Assembly (NCBI RefSeq): GCF_009496535.1 | Contig: NZ_WIDL01000004.1 | Coordinates: 124,001-188,000 of the forward strand | Length of the DNA: 64,000 nt | Reading direction: 5' to 3' | From: Stenotrophomonas sp. MYb238 | Lineage (GTDB): Bacteria; Pseudomonadota; Gammaproteobacteria; Xanthomonadales; Xanthomonadaceae | Shown: positions 1-8,537 of the stretch, piece by piece | How positions within the stretch are numbered: position 1 is the first letter of the stretch | Layout: each line of letters opens with the position of its first letter | The notes under the pieces: generated by a model | Seen by the model: only the letters and a program-made list of their open reading frames with translations | Database searches by the model: none | Told to the model about the DNA's origin: nothing | Program-made: the position numbers and the translations under genes

Positions 1-17
1 CGAGTAACCGCATCCCC

Positions 18-2414
18 ATGTCCAGAAACCCCATCGTTCCCGTCGTGTTCCTTGCCGGCCTGCTGGCCGTGTGCTGGATCGGCATCGGCTACCTCGGCAG
101 CCATCCGCTGGCCGCCGCCGTCGCCGCGCTGATCGCCACCTGCTACCTGGTCGGCGCCTTCGAACTGCTGCGCTACCGGCAGGCCACCGCCACCCTGGTG
201 CAGGCGCTGCCGTCGCTCGGCGAGGCTGCCGGCGATCTCGACGGCTGGCTGTCGCGCCTGCACCCGGGCCTGCGCAACGGCGTGCGCCTGCGCATCGCCG
301 GCGAGCGCGCCGGCCTGCCCGCGCCCGCGCTGACGCCCTATCTGGTCGGCCTGCTGGTGCTGCTGGGCATGCTCGGCACCCTGCTCGGCATGATGGCGAC
401 CCTGCGCGGCACCGGCCTGGCGCTGGAAAGCGCCAGCGACCTGGACGCCATCCGCAGTTCGCTGGCCGCGCCGGTCAAGGGCCTGGGCTTCGCCTTCGGC
501 ACCTCGATCGCCGGCGTCGCCACCTCGGCCGCGCTGGGCCTGCTGTCGGCGCTGCTGCGCCGCGAGCGCGCGCAGGCCGTGCAGCAGCTGGACGCGGGCA
601 TCGCCACGCAGCTGGAACACCTGTCGCAGTCGGTGCAGCGCCGCGAGACCTTCCGCCTGCTGCAGGAACAGAACGCGCTGATGCCGGCGCTGGTCGAGCG
701 CCTGCAGACCCTGGCCGAGACGCTGGAGCGCCAGCAGCGCGACGCGGGCGAACGCCTGCACGGCAGCCAGCAGGAATTCCACCAGCGCAGCGAAGCGGCA
801 TGGACGCAGCTGGCCGCGTCGCTGCAGCAGGCGCTGCGCGAGGGCATCGCCCAGCAGGCCAACGCCGTCGGCGCCGCCCTGCAGCCGGTGGTGGATACCA
901 CCATGGCCGGCCTGGCGGAGAAATCCGGCCAGCTGCACGCGGCCATCGAACAATCCGTGCGCCGCCAGCTCGACGGCCTGGACAGCGCCGTGCAGGGCGC
1001 GGCCAGCGCCGCCCGCGACAGCTGGAACGCCGCCGTCGCCGAGCAGCAGCGCGGCAACAGCGCCCTGGCCGACAGCCTGCAGCAGGCGCTGCAGCAGTTC
1101 GCCGGCACCTTCGAGCAGCGCTCGGCCGCGCTGGTCGATGGCGTGGCGGCGCGGCTGGAAGAAAGCACCGCCCGCACCGCCGGGACCTGGGACAGCGCGC
1201 TGGCCCGCCAGCACGAAGCGCACGACGCACTGGCCCAGCGCAACGAACAGGCGCTGGCCGCCGCCTCCGCCCGCTTCGACCAGCACGCGCGCACGCTGGT
1301 CGATACCCTGCAGCAGTCGCACGGCGAGCTGCAGTCGGCGCTGGCCGCGCGCGACGAACAGCGGCTGGCGCAGTGGTCGCAGTCGCTGGCGGCGATGCTC
1401 GCCACGCTGGACGAAAGCTGGCAGCGCAACGGCGCGCAGGTCGCGCAGCAGCAGCAACAGGTCTGCGATGCGCTGGCCCGCACCGCGGGCGAGGTTTCGG
1501 CCCAGCTGCAGGCCGCGGCCGGCGGCGCGCTGGACGGCATCGCCGGCAACGCGCAGGCCTTGACCGACGCGGCCGCGGCCTTCGCCCAGCGCAGCGACGC
1601 AATGATCGACGCATTGCAGCGCGCGCACGGCGAACTGCAGGACGCCTTGCAGGCGCGCGACGCCGAGCGCCTGGCGCAGTGGCGCGATGCCTTCGCCCAG
1701 CTGACCGGCGAGTTCGGCCAGCGCTGGGAACAGAACAGCGCCCAGGTCGCCGCGCAGCAGCAGCAGGTCTGCGACACCCTGGCGCAGACCACCCAGGCGA
1801 TCCACGCGCAGGCGCAGGCACAGGCGCGCGATACCCTGGCCGAGATCGCGCGGCTGGTCGCCACCGCGTCCGAGGCGCCACGCGCCGCCGCCGAAGTGGT
1901 CGCCGAGCTGCGCCAGAAACTGTCCGACAGCATGGTGCGCGATACCGCCACCCTGGAAGAACGCGGCCGCCTGCTGGAAACCGTGCAGACCCTGCTCGAC
2001 GCGGTCAACCATGCCTCGACCGAGCAGCGCGGCGCCATCGATGCGCTGGTCTCCACCTCGGCCGACCTGCTGGAACGCGTCGGCAACCGCTTCAGCGCGC
2101 AGGTCGAAGGCGAGGCCGGCAAGCTCGACAGCGCCGCCGCGCACGTCACCGGCAGCGCGCTGGAAGTGGCGAGCCTGGGCGAGGCGTTCGGCGGCGCGGT
2201 GCAGGCGTTCGGCGACTCCACCACCGCGTTGAGCGAACGCCTGCAGGCCATCGAGGCGGCGCTGGACAGGTCGCTGGCGCGCAGCGACGAGCAGCTCGCC
2301 TACTACGTGGCGCAGGCGCGCGAGGTGATCGAGCTGAGCATGCTGTCGCAGAAGCAGATCATCGGCGAACTACAGCAGCTGGCCGGCGCGCGCGACGGAG
2401 CCGGCGCCGCATGA
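18..2414 (+). CDS. DUF802 protein: MotA/ZorA-like membrane subunit with long coiled-coil tail
   Basis: 798 aa. Two hydrophobic segments lie near residues 10-26 and 30-50, and two more at about 108-129 and 155-180; the last pair is small and Gly/Ala-rich like the channel helices of MotA/TolQ/ExbB proteins. From about 185 to the C-terminus it is Gln/Ala/Glu-rich coiled coil. A unit of about 102 residues occurs twice (SHGELQSALAARD near 435 and AHGELQDALQARD near 537), which fits the repeat nature of DUF802. The stop overlaps the start of the OmpA-like gene (ATGA), so the two are translationally coupled. A TAA at 5-7 ends an upstream gene outside the window; in relatives this is usually a DUF3348 gene (from memory). 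Inference: inner-membrane stator subunit, similar in layout to ZorA. Actual role unknown. Confidence 0.8.
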   Translation: MSRNPIVPVVFLAGLLAVCWIGIGYLGSHPLAAAVAALIATCYLVGAFELLRYRQATATLVQALPSLGEAAGDLDGWLSRLHPGLRNGVRLRIAGERAGLPAPALTPYLVGLLVLLGMLGTLLGMMATLRGTGLALESASDLDAIRSSLAAPVKGLGFAFGTSIAGVATSAALGLLSALLRRERAQAVQQLDAGIATQLEHLSQSVQRRETFRLLQEQNALMPALVERLQTLAETLERQQRDAGERLHGSQQEFHQRSEAAWTQLAASLQQALREGIAQQANAVGAALQPVVDTTMAGLAEKSGQLHAAIEQSVRRQLDGLDSAVQGAASAARDSWNAAVAEQQRGNSALADSLQQALQQFAGTFEQRSAALVDGVAARLEESTARTAGTWDSALARQHEAHDALAQRNEQALAAASARFDQHARTLVDTLQQSHGELQSALAARDEQRLAQWSQSLAAMLATLDESWQRNGAQVAQQQQQVCDALARTAGEVSAQLQAAAGGALDGIAGNAQALTDAAAAFAQRSDAMIDALQRAHGELQDALQARDAERLAQWRDAFAQLTGEFGQRWEQNSAQVAAQQQQVCDTLAQTTQAIHAQAQAQARDTLAEIARLVATASEAPRAAAEVVAELRQKLSDSMVRDTATLEERGRLLETVQTLLDAVNHASTEQRGAIDALVSTSADLLERVGNRFSAQVEGEAGKLDSAAAHVTGSALEVASLGEAFGGAVQAFGDSTTALSERLQAIEAALDRSLARSDEQLAYYVAQAREVIELSMLSQKQIIGELQQLAGARDGAGAA

Positions 2415-3070
2415 GCGACGAGATCGAGTTCGACGCCGACTCCAGCGCCACCACCTGGGCCGCGTTCGGCGACCTGATGTCGGTGCTGCTGGGCGCGTTC
2501 GTGCTGATCCTGGCCAGCGTCATCGGCATCCAGCTGCTGCTGCACAACCGCCTGGACGAGGAAGTGAAGCAGCGCCAGGCCGAGGCCGCGCGGTTGAAGA
2601 CGCTGGAACAGGCGCTGGCCGCGCCGCTGGCCGCCGGCCGCGTGACCGTGATCGACGGCCGCATCGGCATCAGCGGCAGCGTGCTGTTCGCGCTCAATTC
2701 CGACCAGCTGCAGCCGGAAGGGCGCGAGCTGCTGGGGAGCATCGCCGGGCCGCTGCGCGACTACCTGTCCGCGCGCGACGAGATCCTGATGGTCAGCGGC
2801 TTCACCGACAACCAGCCGGTGCGTGCGGCCAATGCCCGCTTCGCCGACAACCTCGAACTGTCGGCGGCGCGCGCGCTCACCGTCACCCGCACCCTGATCG
2901 CCGACGGCGTGCCGTCGTCGTCGGCGTTCGCCGCCGCGTTCGGTGCCGAGCAGCCGGTGGGCTCCAACGACGACGAGGCCGGCCGCGCGAAGAACCGCCG
3001 CGTGGAGATCGCGCCGATCCCGCGCCGCACGTCCAATGAAAAGCCCGACGGCAAGGCCGATGCCCACTGA
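2411..3070 (+). CDS. OmpA/MotB-family protein, partner of the DUF802 protein
   Basis: 219 aa. One transmembrane helix near residues 19-45 is preceded by WAAFGDLMSVLL; Asp21 sits at the helix start, where MotB and ZorB carry the proton-accepting Asp. A short coiled coil follows (about 48-70). An OmpA-like peptidoglycan-binding domain runs from about 90 to 205, with the motifs GFTDNQP, NLELSAARA and NRRVEI. This is the standard MotB/ZorB design: helix in the inner membrane, C-terminus gripping peptidoglycan. It overlaps the upstream gene by 4 nt and the DUF2894 gene by 11 nt, so the three are one operon. A generic OmpA-like lipoprotein is unlikely because there is no signal peptide or lipobox. 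Confidence 0.85.
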   Translation: MSDEIEFDADSSATTWAAFGDLMSVLLGAFVLILASVIGIQLLLHNRLDEEVKQRQAEAARLKTLEQALAAPLAAGRVTVIDGRIGISGSVLFALNSDQLQPEGRELLGSIAGPLRDYLSARDEILMVSGFTDNQPVRAANARFADNLELSAARALTVTRTLIADGVPSSSAFAAAFGAEQPVGSNDDEAGRAKNRRVEIAPIPRRTSNEKPDGKADAH

Positions 3071-3722
3071 AGCCGGCGACGTCCACGCGCGGCTCGAGGC
3101 CTGGCGCCGACAGGGCGCCGACCGCATCGATCCGCTGCGCTTTGCGCTGATGACCGCGCTGGCGCAGCGCGCGGCGCGCCACGACGGCGCGCTGCGGCAA
3201 CGCCTGGACGCGCGCCTGCGCGAGCTGGCCGACGCCTATGCCGCGCTGCCGCCCCGCCCGCAGGTGGCGGAATCGCCGCGCGGCACGGGTGCCAGCCCGC
3301 TGAAACAACTGCTGGACCGGTTCGGCAATACGCCGCGGCCGGATGCGCCGGCGCAGGTGGCCGCCGTGCTTGCGCCCGGCGAAGCCGGCGACGCCACGCC
3401 CGCCGCCGACCTCGCCGCGCCGATGCCGGTGCTGGACGAGTTCCAGCAGTTGTGGACCCGCATCCGCATCGACGGCCTGCTGCGCCGATGCCTCGACGGC
3501 CTGCCCGAGGACGCCGGCCCGCTGCATTCCAGCGTGCTCACCTATCGCGCGATGGCGCTGATGCGCGAGGTCTGCCCGGACTACCTGCAGCACTTCGTCG
3601 CCTATACCGACGCGCTGTCGTGGCTGGAGCAGCTCGGCGGCAGCGCGGCCGCCGGCGGCGACGCCGATGGCGCGGCCAGTCCGCGCAGACCCGCACGCAC
3701 GGGCGGACGCAGGAAGAAGTAG
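3060..3722 (+). CDS. DUF2894 domain protein
   Basis: 220 aa, soluble, with no signal peptide or membrane segment. The N-terminal part (about 1-60) is helical and basic; the central part is Ala/Pro-rich; the C-terminal third, with FQQLWTRIRIDGLLRRCLDG and YRAMALMREVCPDYLQHFVAYTDALSWLEQLG, is the conserved part. The tail is basic (RRPARTGGRRKK). The start ATG at 3060 lies inside the end of the OmpA-like gene, so translation is coupled. Its function is unknown; constant company with the MotAB-like pair suggests a cytoplasmic regulator or effector of that complex. A more upstream ATG in the same frame would extend it far into the OmpA-like gene and is rejected. Confidence 0.75.
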   Translation: MPTEAGDVHARLEAWRRQGADRIDPLRFALMTALAQRAARHDGALRQRLDARLRELADAYAALPPRPQVAESPRGTGASPLKQLLDRFGNTPRPDAPAQVAAVLAPGEAGDATPAADLAAPMPVLDEFQQLWTRIRIDGLLRRCLDGLPEDAGPLHSSVLTYRAMALMREVCPDYLQHFVAYTDALSWLEQLGGSAAAGGDADGAASPRRPARTGGRRKK

Positions 3723-3826
3723 GCCGCACCTGTCCACTCTCGTGTCGTGGACTGTCACATCACTTGGCGCACGTACGTCACACTGCTTCCCGGCCCCGGC
3801 TCCCTGCCACGATGGCGAGAACTTCC

Positions 3827-5320
3827 ATGAAGAACCCTGTGTTGCTGTCCTGCACGACACTCCTGCTGTGGAGCCTGTGCGCTGGGGTCCAATCGGCCCC
3901 GGCATCCATTTCCGCCGCGACGCCGGCATCCGCGCTCCAGGCACGCATTTCCAGAGTCGAGCAGGGGCTTTCCACGCGCATCGTGGTCAAGGGTTCGCCG
4001 GAGCGGAGGATGGCGCTGGAACAACGCATGGCCTTCCACCGGGTGCCGGCGGTCAGCATCGCGCTCATCGACCAGGGCCGGATCGCGTGGGCGCGCGCCT
4101 ACGGCGTGGCCGATGCCGCCAGCCAGCGGCCCGCCACCCCCACCACGCGCTTCCAGGCCGGCTCCATCGGCAAACCGCTCAGCGCCCTGGGCGCGCTGCG
4201 CCTGGTCGAGCAGGGCCGGCTCTCGCTGGACGCGGACGCGAACGGCCAGCTGACATCGTGGAAGATTCCGCAGAACGCGTTCACCCGCGCCGGCACGATC
4301 AACCTGCGCAGGCTGCTCAACCACAGCGCCGGGGTGACGGTGCACGGCTACGACGGCTACGCGCCGGGCCAGCCGCTGCCCACGCTGGTGCAGGTGCTCG
4401 ACGGCATCGCGCCGGCGAACTCGGAGCCGGTCCGGGTCGATATCGCGCCCGGAAGCGCCTGGCGCTATTCGGGCGGCGGTTACAGCATCGTGCAGTTGAT
4501 GTTGACCGAAGCCAGCGGGCAACCGTTCGACCGGTACCTGGAGACGGCGGTCCTGCAGCCCTTGGGCATGGCGCACAGCACCTATGCCGTGCCGCTGCCG
4601 GAAGATGCGGCCAGCCAGGCGGCCTCCGCCCACGACGGCACCGGCCAGGTCCTCGCCGGCCGGTGGCGCCTGTACCCCGAATCCGCCGCCGCCGGCCTGT
4701 GGAGCACCCCCAGCGACCTGGCGCAGGTGATCCTGGAAGTGCAGCGGGCCGAGGCGGGCGGACCCGGCAGCATCCTGTCGCGCGACATGGTTTCGACCAT
4801 GCTGACGCGCGGCCTGGGCGAGTACGGCCTGGGCTTCTTCGTCGAGGACCTGGGCGACCGCACCAGCTTCAGCCACAGCGGCGGCACCGAGGGGTTCCGC
4901 TCCCAGCTCTATGGCTATACCCGCTCCGGGCAGGGCGTGGTGATCATGACCAACAGCATCAACGGCGCCGCATTGATCGACGAGATCCTGTGCAGCATCG
5001 CCGCCGAGTACGGCTGGCCCGAGTTCCAGGTGGTCGAGAAGACCGCCATTCCCACCGACGCGGCGACCAACCAGCTGCTGGCCGGCGACTATCAGCTGCT
5101 CGACAAGCCCGCCCACGTCGTCGCCGAGGGCGAACGCCTCTACTTCCAGAGCGATCTGTTCGGCGCGGGGCGGATGGAACTGTTCCGCGAGTCGGGGGAT
5201 TCCTTTTTCATGACCGCCCAGGACATGAGCATCCGCTTCGGGCGGAATGGTGACGGCACGATCACGGGATTCGACCTGATCCGCGGTGCGGGAACCTATG
5301 CGGCGCACAGGACGCCTTGA
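3827..5320 (+). CDS. secreted serine hydrolase, beta-lactamase class C / penicillin-binding family
   Basis: 497 aa from the ATG at 3827, which is preceded by a GCGAGA purine stretch and gives a clean signal peptide ending near VQSAPA. The beta-lactamase (class C/DD-peptidase) fold carries the nucleophile motif SIGK (Ser113-Lys116), a YSG triad (Tyr214-Ser215-Gly216) in place of the usual YxN, and an HSGG motif near residue 347 in the KTG position. A C-terminal extension of about 120 residues resembles the lipocalin-like tail of this family. Likely periplasmic. Substrate unknown: peptides, esters or D-amino-acid amides are all possible, and true beta-lactamase activity is not implied. Upstream ATGs in the same frame overlap the DUF2894 gene and are rejected. 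Confidence 0.8.
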   Translation: MKNPVLLSCTTLLLWSLCAGVQSAPASISAATPASALQARISRVEQGLSTRIVVKGSPERRMALEQRMAFHRVPAVSIALIDQGRIAWARAYGVADAASQRPATPTTRFQAGSIGKPLSALGALRLVEQGRLSLDADANGQLTSWKIPQNAFTRAGTINLRRLLNHSAGVTVHGYDGYAPGQPLPTLVQVLDGIAPANSEPVRVDIAPGSAWRYSGGGYSIVQLMLTEASGQPFDRYLETAVLQPLGMAHSTYAVPLPEDAASQAASAHDGTGQVLAGRWRLYPESAAAGLWSTPSDLAQVILEVQRAEAGGPGSILSRDMVSTMLTRGLGEYGLGFFVEDLGDRTSFSHSGGTEGFRSQLYGYTRSGQGVVIMTNSINGAALIDEILCSIAAEYGWPEFQVVEKTAIPTDAATNQLLAGDYQLLDKPAHVVAEGERLYFQSDLFGAGRMELFRESGDSFFMTAQDMSIRFGRNGDGTITGFDLIRGAGTYAAHRTP

Positions 5321-5342
5321 GGCGGAAAGGCTTGCCGTCGCT

Positions 5343-5380
5343 GCGGTCTTCCGCCTGCACGCCCGCACGGAAGACCCCGC
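5343..5380. terminator. inverted repeat between convergent genes
   Basis: GCGGTCTTCCG at 5343-5353 pairs with CGGAAGACC...GC at 5368-5380. It lies between the serine hydrolase and the oppositely oriented DUF3224 gene. There is no long T-run, so it may be a structural 3' end rather than a classical intrinsic terminator. Confidence 0.35.
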
Positions 5381-5458
5381 GACGCACCGGCCAGCCAGCG
5401 CGGGATCGGCTGGCGCGCCTTCTTCCCGCGTCCGGCCGGGCTTGGTTTCCCGGCGGCC

Positions 5459-5854
5459 TCAGGTATCGCGGAAGCCGTAATCGAAGGTGTAGTGGTGCCT
5501 GCCGTCGACGATGTCGATGGCGATGCGACCGTGCAGGCCGGCCAGCTCGCCGGTGCCGCTGTCGGGCACCACGGTGAGGTCGAGCCGGGGCGCGCCGCGG
5601 TCCATGACGCCGTTATGCTGGGCGTGGAAGCTGCCGCGGCGGCCGTCGAGCGAACCCTCGATGCGTTCGAGGGCGACATAGGCGCCGGAACCGGACACCG
5701 GCGACATCATCGCCAGCATGTGCACCACGCTGGTGGCGTCGAGCGGTCCGTGGAAGCGCTTGTCGAAACGGACATGGCCGACGACCGCGCCGCCGCCGAT
5801 ATCCAGCGATTCCTGCGGAACGTGGGTGACCTCGAACTCGCCCTCGGCCTGCAT
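5459..5854 (-). CDS. DUF3224 domain-containing protein
   Basis: 131 aa, about the usual size for the DUF3224 family. The sequence looks like a small all-beta barrel: a start with GEFEVTHVPQE, a middle GPLDATSVVHMLAMMSPVSGSGAYVALERIEGSLDGRRGSFHAQHNG, and an end GRIAIDIVDGRHHYTFDYGF. These are hallmarks of this widespread single-domain family, related in fold to allene oxide cyclase-like barrels. No signal peptide, so probably cytoplasmic. It stands alone, convergent with the serine hydrolase. Biochemical function unknown. Confidence 0.8.
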   Translation of the reverse strand: MQAEGEFEVTHVPQESLDIGGGAVVGHVRFDKRFHGPLDATSVVHMLAMMSPVSGSGAYVALERIEGSLDGRRGSFHAQHNGVMDRGAPRLDLTVVPDSGTGELAGLHGRIAIDIVDGRHHYTFDYGFRDT

Positions 5855-6004
5855 GACGGGTGCTCCTGGGTGGAAGGGCGACAGCCTAGGCGCGGATCGC
5901 CGGGCGCCGCCATTCCGGGCGTCGCCGTGCCCGGATGCCCGCCTCGAATGCCACCGGCAACGCCCGCAGGCCCGCGGGTTCCAGCGACACAGGCACGCGA
6001 TGGA

Positions 6005-6361
6005 TCACTTGCGGAACCAGATCTTCAGCGTCACGTACAGCGCATAGCCCAGCGCAAGCACCAGCCACACCAGGAACAGGACATTGGCCCAGTACGCGCT
6101 CGCATGCGCGGCCAGGGTATACACCTGCCCGGCGCAGCCCTTGCCGACGCACGGCACTTCGCCGCGCGCCAGCGCGCGCACGATGGCGAACAGGAAGGCG
6201 CCCGCCACGCCGACGCTCATCAGGAAACCCACCGGCCCGACCAGCCCCTGGGTCGGTGCGCCGTTCTCGTCGAAGGGCGCTTTCTGCAGCTGCTTCTGCC
6301 CGAACCGGTACCAGGCCAATCCCAGCAGGAGCAGGAACGAGTAGTAGAGGAAGTCGCGCAT
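6005..6361 (-). CDS. small integral membrane protein, unknown function
   Basis: 118 aa from the ATG at 6361 (MRDFLYYSFLLLLGLAWYRF). Three hydrophobic segments are visible, near residues 4-18, 41-63 and 85-112. A loop between the second and third holds two close cysteines (VPCVGKGCAG), which could form a disulfide on the periplasmic side. The open frame continues upstream to 6529, but that part is compositionally unlike the rest. No recognised family. It is flanked by DUF3224 (same strand) and a non-coding stretch. Confidence 0.55.
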   Translation of the reverse strand: MRDFLYYSFLLLLGLAWYRFGQKQLQKAPFDENGAPTQGLVGPVGFLMSVGVAGAFLFAIVRALARGEVPCVGKGCAGQVYTLAAHASAYWANVLFLVWLVLALGYALYVTLKIWFRK

Positions 6362-6738
6362 GTCGTCGCGGTAACGTGGCCAGCCAATCCGCAGTATGGC
6401 GGCAAGCGCAACCGCCGCCTGTGGCGCCATGCACGGATCGGCGGACAAGGTGCCTGCTTCTTCTGGTTTACACGGCCCGGCGCCGTCCGCGCATGCGCAG
6501 GCCGGTCGCCTCCGACCCGTCGTCGCCAAGCGGTGCGATGACCCTCCCGCGTTCGCGCGTCATGCCGGGGAGAACCCACGCGGCGTCGGGAACGTCGCAG
6601 CAAATCCGCGGCGGCAGTGGCGCCCGGGTTTTATCGGCGCGAGTGTTTGCTTCGCTCCTGCGCCCGGCCGGCCTTCGCGAACGACGCAAGGGCGCGGTCG
6701 CCCGCGCCCTTGCGTCGATCATCAAGCGGCCCCGCCGC
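6362..6738. other. gene-free stretch with one strong hairpin
   Basis: No convincing gene on either strand. The only clear structure is a perfect 16-bp stem at 6682-6697 / 6702-6717 with a TCGC tetraloop, just past the 3' end of the pirin gene. It probably ends or protects that transcript; only a weak T-rich tail follows on the minus strand. Confidence 0.5.
6682..6717 (-). terminator. 16-bp perfect hairpin downstream of the pirin gene
   Basis: CGACGCAAGGGCGCGG pairs perfectly with CCGCGCCCTTGCGTCG around a 4-nt loop. It lies 21 nt beyond the pirin stop codon. Confidence 0.55.
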
Positions 6739-7443
6739 TCAGGCGGCGGTATCCACCAGCACCAGTTCGGCGTCTTCCAGCGCGCGCAGGGTAATGCTGC
6801 TTTCGCCGGTGATGGCGGCGCCATCGCGGGCATCGAGCAGCACGCCGTTCACCTCCACCTTGCCGGTGTTGGGCACCAGGTAGCCGTGGCGGGTGGTGTC
6901 GCTGAAACGGTACTCGGTGCTCTCGCCCGCCTTCAGCGTGGCGCCCAGCACGCGGGCGTCGGCGCGGATGGGCAGGGCATCGTCGTCGCCCGGGATGCCG
7001 CTGGCCAGGGTGACGAAACGGCCGGAGCGCTCGCCCCTGGGAAAGGGCTTGGCGCCCCACGCCGGCGCGCCGCCGCGCGCGTCGGGGATGATCCAGATCT
7101 GGAAGATGCGGGTCACGCCCGGCTCCAGGTTGTATTCGGCGTGGCGGATGCCGGTGCCGGCGCTCATCACCTGCACGTCGCCGGCCTCGGTGCGACCCTT
7201 GTTGCCCTGGTCGTCCTGGTGGCTGATGGCGCCTTCGCGCACGTAGGTGACGATCTCCATGTCGGCGTGCGGGTGCGGCGGGAAGCCGGTACCGGGCTGG
7301 ATGGTGTCGTCGTTCCACACCCGCAGGGCGCCCCAGTGGACGCGCGCCGGGTCGTGGTATCCGGCGAAGGAAAAGTGGTGCCTGGCATCCAGCCAACCGT
7401 GGTTGGCTCCGCCAAGGCTGGCAAACGGGCGACGCTCGATCAT
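6739..7443 (-). CDS. pirin family protein (YhhW-like bicupin)
   Basis: 234 aa from the ATG at 7443, which follows a good GGAGAA ribosome-binding site. The N-terminal cupin (about 1-120) contains the metal-binding pattern FPPHPHADMEIVTYV and, further on, GTGIRHAEYN, matching the His/His/His/Glu set of pirins. The C-terminal cupin (about 150-234) is shorter. Members such as E. coli YhhW show quercetin 2,3-dioxygenase activity in vitro; the cellular role is usually unknown. It is transcribed away from a LysR regulator with 132 nt between the starts, an arrangement typical of a regulator and its target. Confidence 0.88.
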   Translation of the reverse strand: MIERRPFASLGGANHGWLDARHHFSFAGYHDPARVHWGALRVWNDDTIQPGTGFPPHPHADMEIVTYVREGAISHQDDQGNKGRTEAGDVQVMSAGTGIRHAEYNLEPGVTRIFQIWIIPDARGGAPAWGAKPFPRGERSGRFVTLASGIPGDDDALPIRADARVLGATLKAGESTEYRFSDTTRHGYLVPNTGKVEVNGVLLDARDGAAITGESSITLRALEDAELVLVDTAA

Positions 7444-7492
7444 GGCGTTCTCCTGCATGGATGGTTGCGATGGGAGCCAGTCTAGGCGCGCG

Positions 7493-7536
7493 CCTTTCCA
7501 TCCGGAATGGAAGGATTGAAAAGACATCCTTTCCAT
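7493..7536. promoter_or_regulatory. candidate LysR operator, three related half-sites
   Basis: In the pirin-LysR intergenic region, CCTTTCCAT (7493-7501), ATGGAAGGAT (7507-7516) and ATCCTTTCCAT (7526-7536) form two overlapping inverted repeats sharing the middle half-site. Placement between divergent genes and the three-site pattern suit LysR-type recruitment and activation sites. Inference only. Confidence 0.5.
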
Positions 7537-7575
7537 TCGTGCAATGATCTCCCTGTCACCCCAGCGGCCACCGCC

Positions 7576-8505
7576 ATGAGCCAACTGCCCGATCTGGAAG
7601 CCTGGGCCATCTTCGCCAAGGTCGCCGAGGCCGGTTCCTTCGCCCGCGCCGCCGAAGCGCTGGGGCTGTCGCAGGCCACCGTATCCAAGGCCATCACCCG
7701 GCTGGAAGCGCGCATCGGCACCACCCTGTTCCACCGCACCTCACGGCGCATGTCGCTGACCGGCGCCGGCGAGGCGGCGCTGGAACGCGCCGCGCGCATC
7801 CTCGACGAGGGCGAGGCGGTGGAGGCCGAGGTCGCCGACCGCTCGACCACGCTGCGCGGGCCGGTGCGGGTGGCCGCGCCGATGTCGTTCGGCGTGGCGC
7901 AGCTGGCGCCGCTGCTGCCGGCATTCATGCGCGAGCACCCGGACGTGGAGCTGGACATCCAGCTCAGCGACGCGCAGGTGGACCTGGTGGCCGGGCGCTT
8001 CGACATGGCGCTGCGCATCTCCACCCTGGCCGATTCCAGCCTGCGCGCGCGGCGCCTGTGCCAGGTGCGCATCCTGCTGGTGGGCGCGCCGGCCTATTTC
8101 GCCGAGCACGGCAGGCCGAAGCATCCGCGCGACCTCGCCCACCACCGCGGCTTCCAGTACAGCCATACCCGCGGCGGCAACACCTGGCGCTTCCGCCACG
8201 CCCGCCATGGCGAGTTCGCCCAGGCCGTGCCGCGCCAGCTGCAGGCCAACAACGCGGAGGTATTCGCCGCCGCGTTGCGCGACGGCCTCGGGCTGGCGCT
8301 GCAGCCGGAGTTCATGGTGTGGGAAGACCTGCGCGCCGGCCGCCTGGAAACGGCGATGGACGACTGGCAGGTGGAGCCGATCGCGCTGCACATCGTCACC
8401 CCACCGGGCCTGCGCCGCCCGGCGCGCGTGCAGGCGCTGATCGACTACCTGGCCGCCGGCCTCGAACGCGCGCCGTGGGCGACAGACGCGGGCGGCAGCC
8501 GGTAA
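7576..8505 (+). CDS. LysR-family transcriptional regulator
   Basis: 309 aa from the ATG at 7576. The N-terminal winged HTH (residues about 8-65) has the classic pattern AGSFARAAEALGLSQATVSKAITRLEARIGTTLFHRTSRRMSLT. A substrate-binding domain of type II periplasmic protein fold follows (about 90-295). It belongs to the broad group often paired with divergent oxidoreductases or pirins. It is divergent from the pirin gene, with a palindromic operator candidate between them, so it probably controls pirin and itself. An in-frame upstream start at 7507 would cover the operator and is less likely. Effector unknown. Confidence 0.88.
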   Translation: MSQLPDLEAWAIFAKVAEAGSFARAAEALGLSQATVSKAITRLEARIGTTLFHRTSRRMSLTGAGEAALERAARILDEGEAVEAEVADRSTTLRGPVRVAAPMSFGVAQLAPLLPAFMREHPDVELDIQLSDAQVDLVAGRFDMALRISTLADSSLRARRLCQVRILLVGAPAYFAEHGRPKHPRDLAHHRGFQYSHTRGGNTWRFRHARHGEFAQAVPRQLQANNAEVFAAALRDGLGLALQPEFMVWEDLRAGRLETAMDDWQVEPIALHIVTPPGLRRPARVQALIDYLAAGLERAPWATDAGGSR

Positions 8506-8537
8506 CTTCGGCGATGACGATGACCCTGGAGAAGGCG

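Noticed and set aside
475-1881. Long reverse frame opposite the DUF802 gene
   Set aside because: Composition is Arg/Ala/Pro repeats with no family signature; it arises from the repetitive sense coding sequence.
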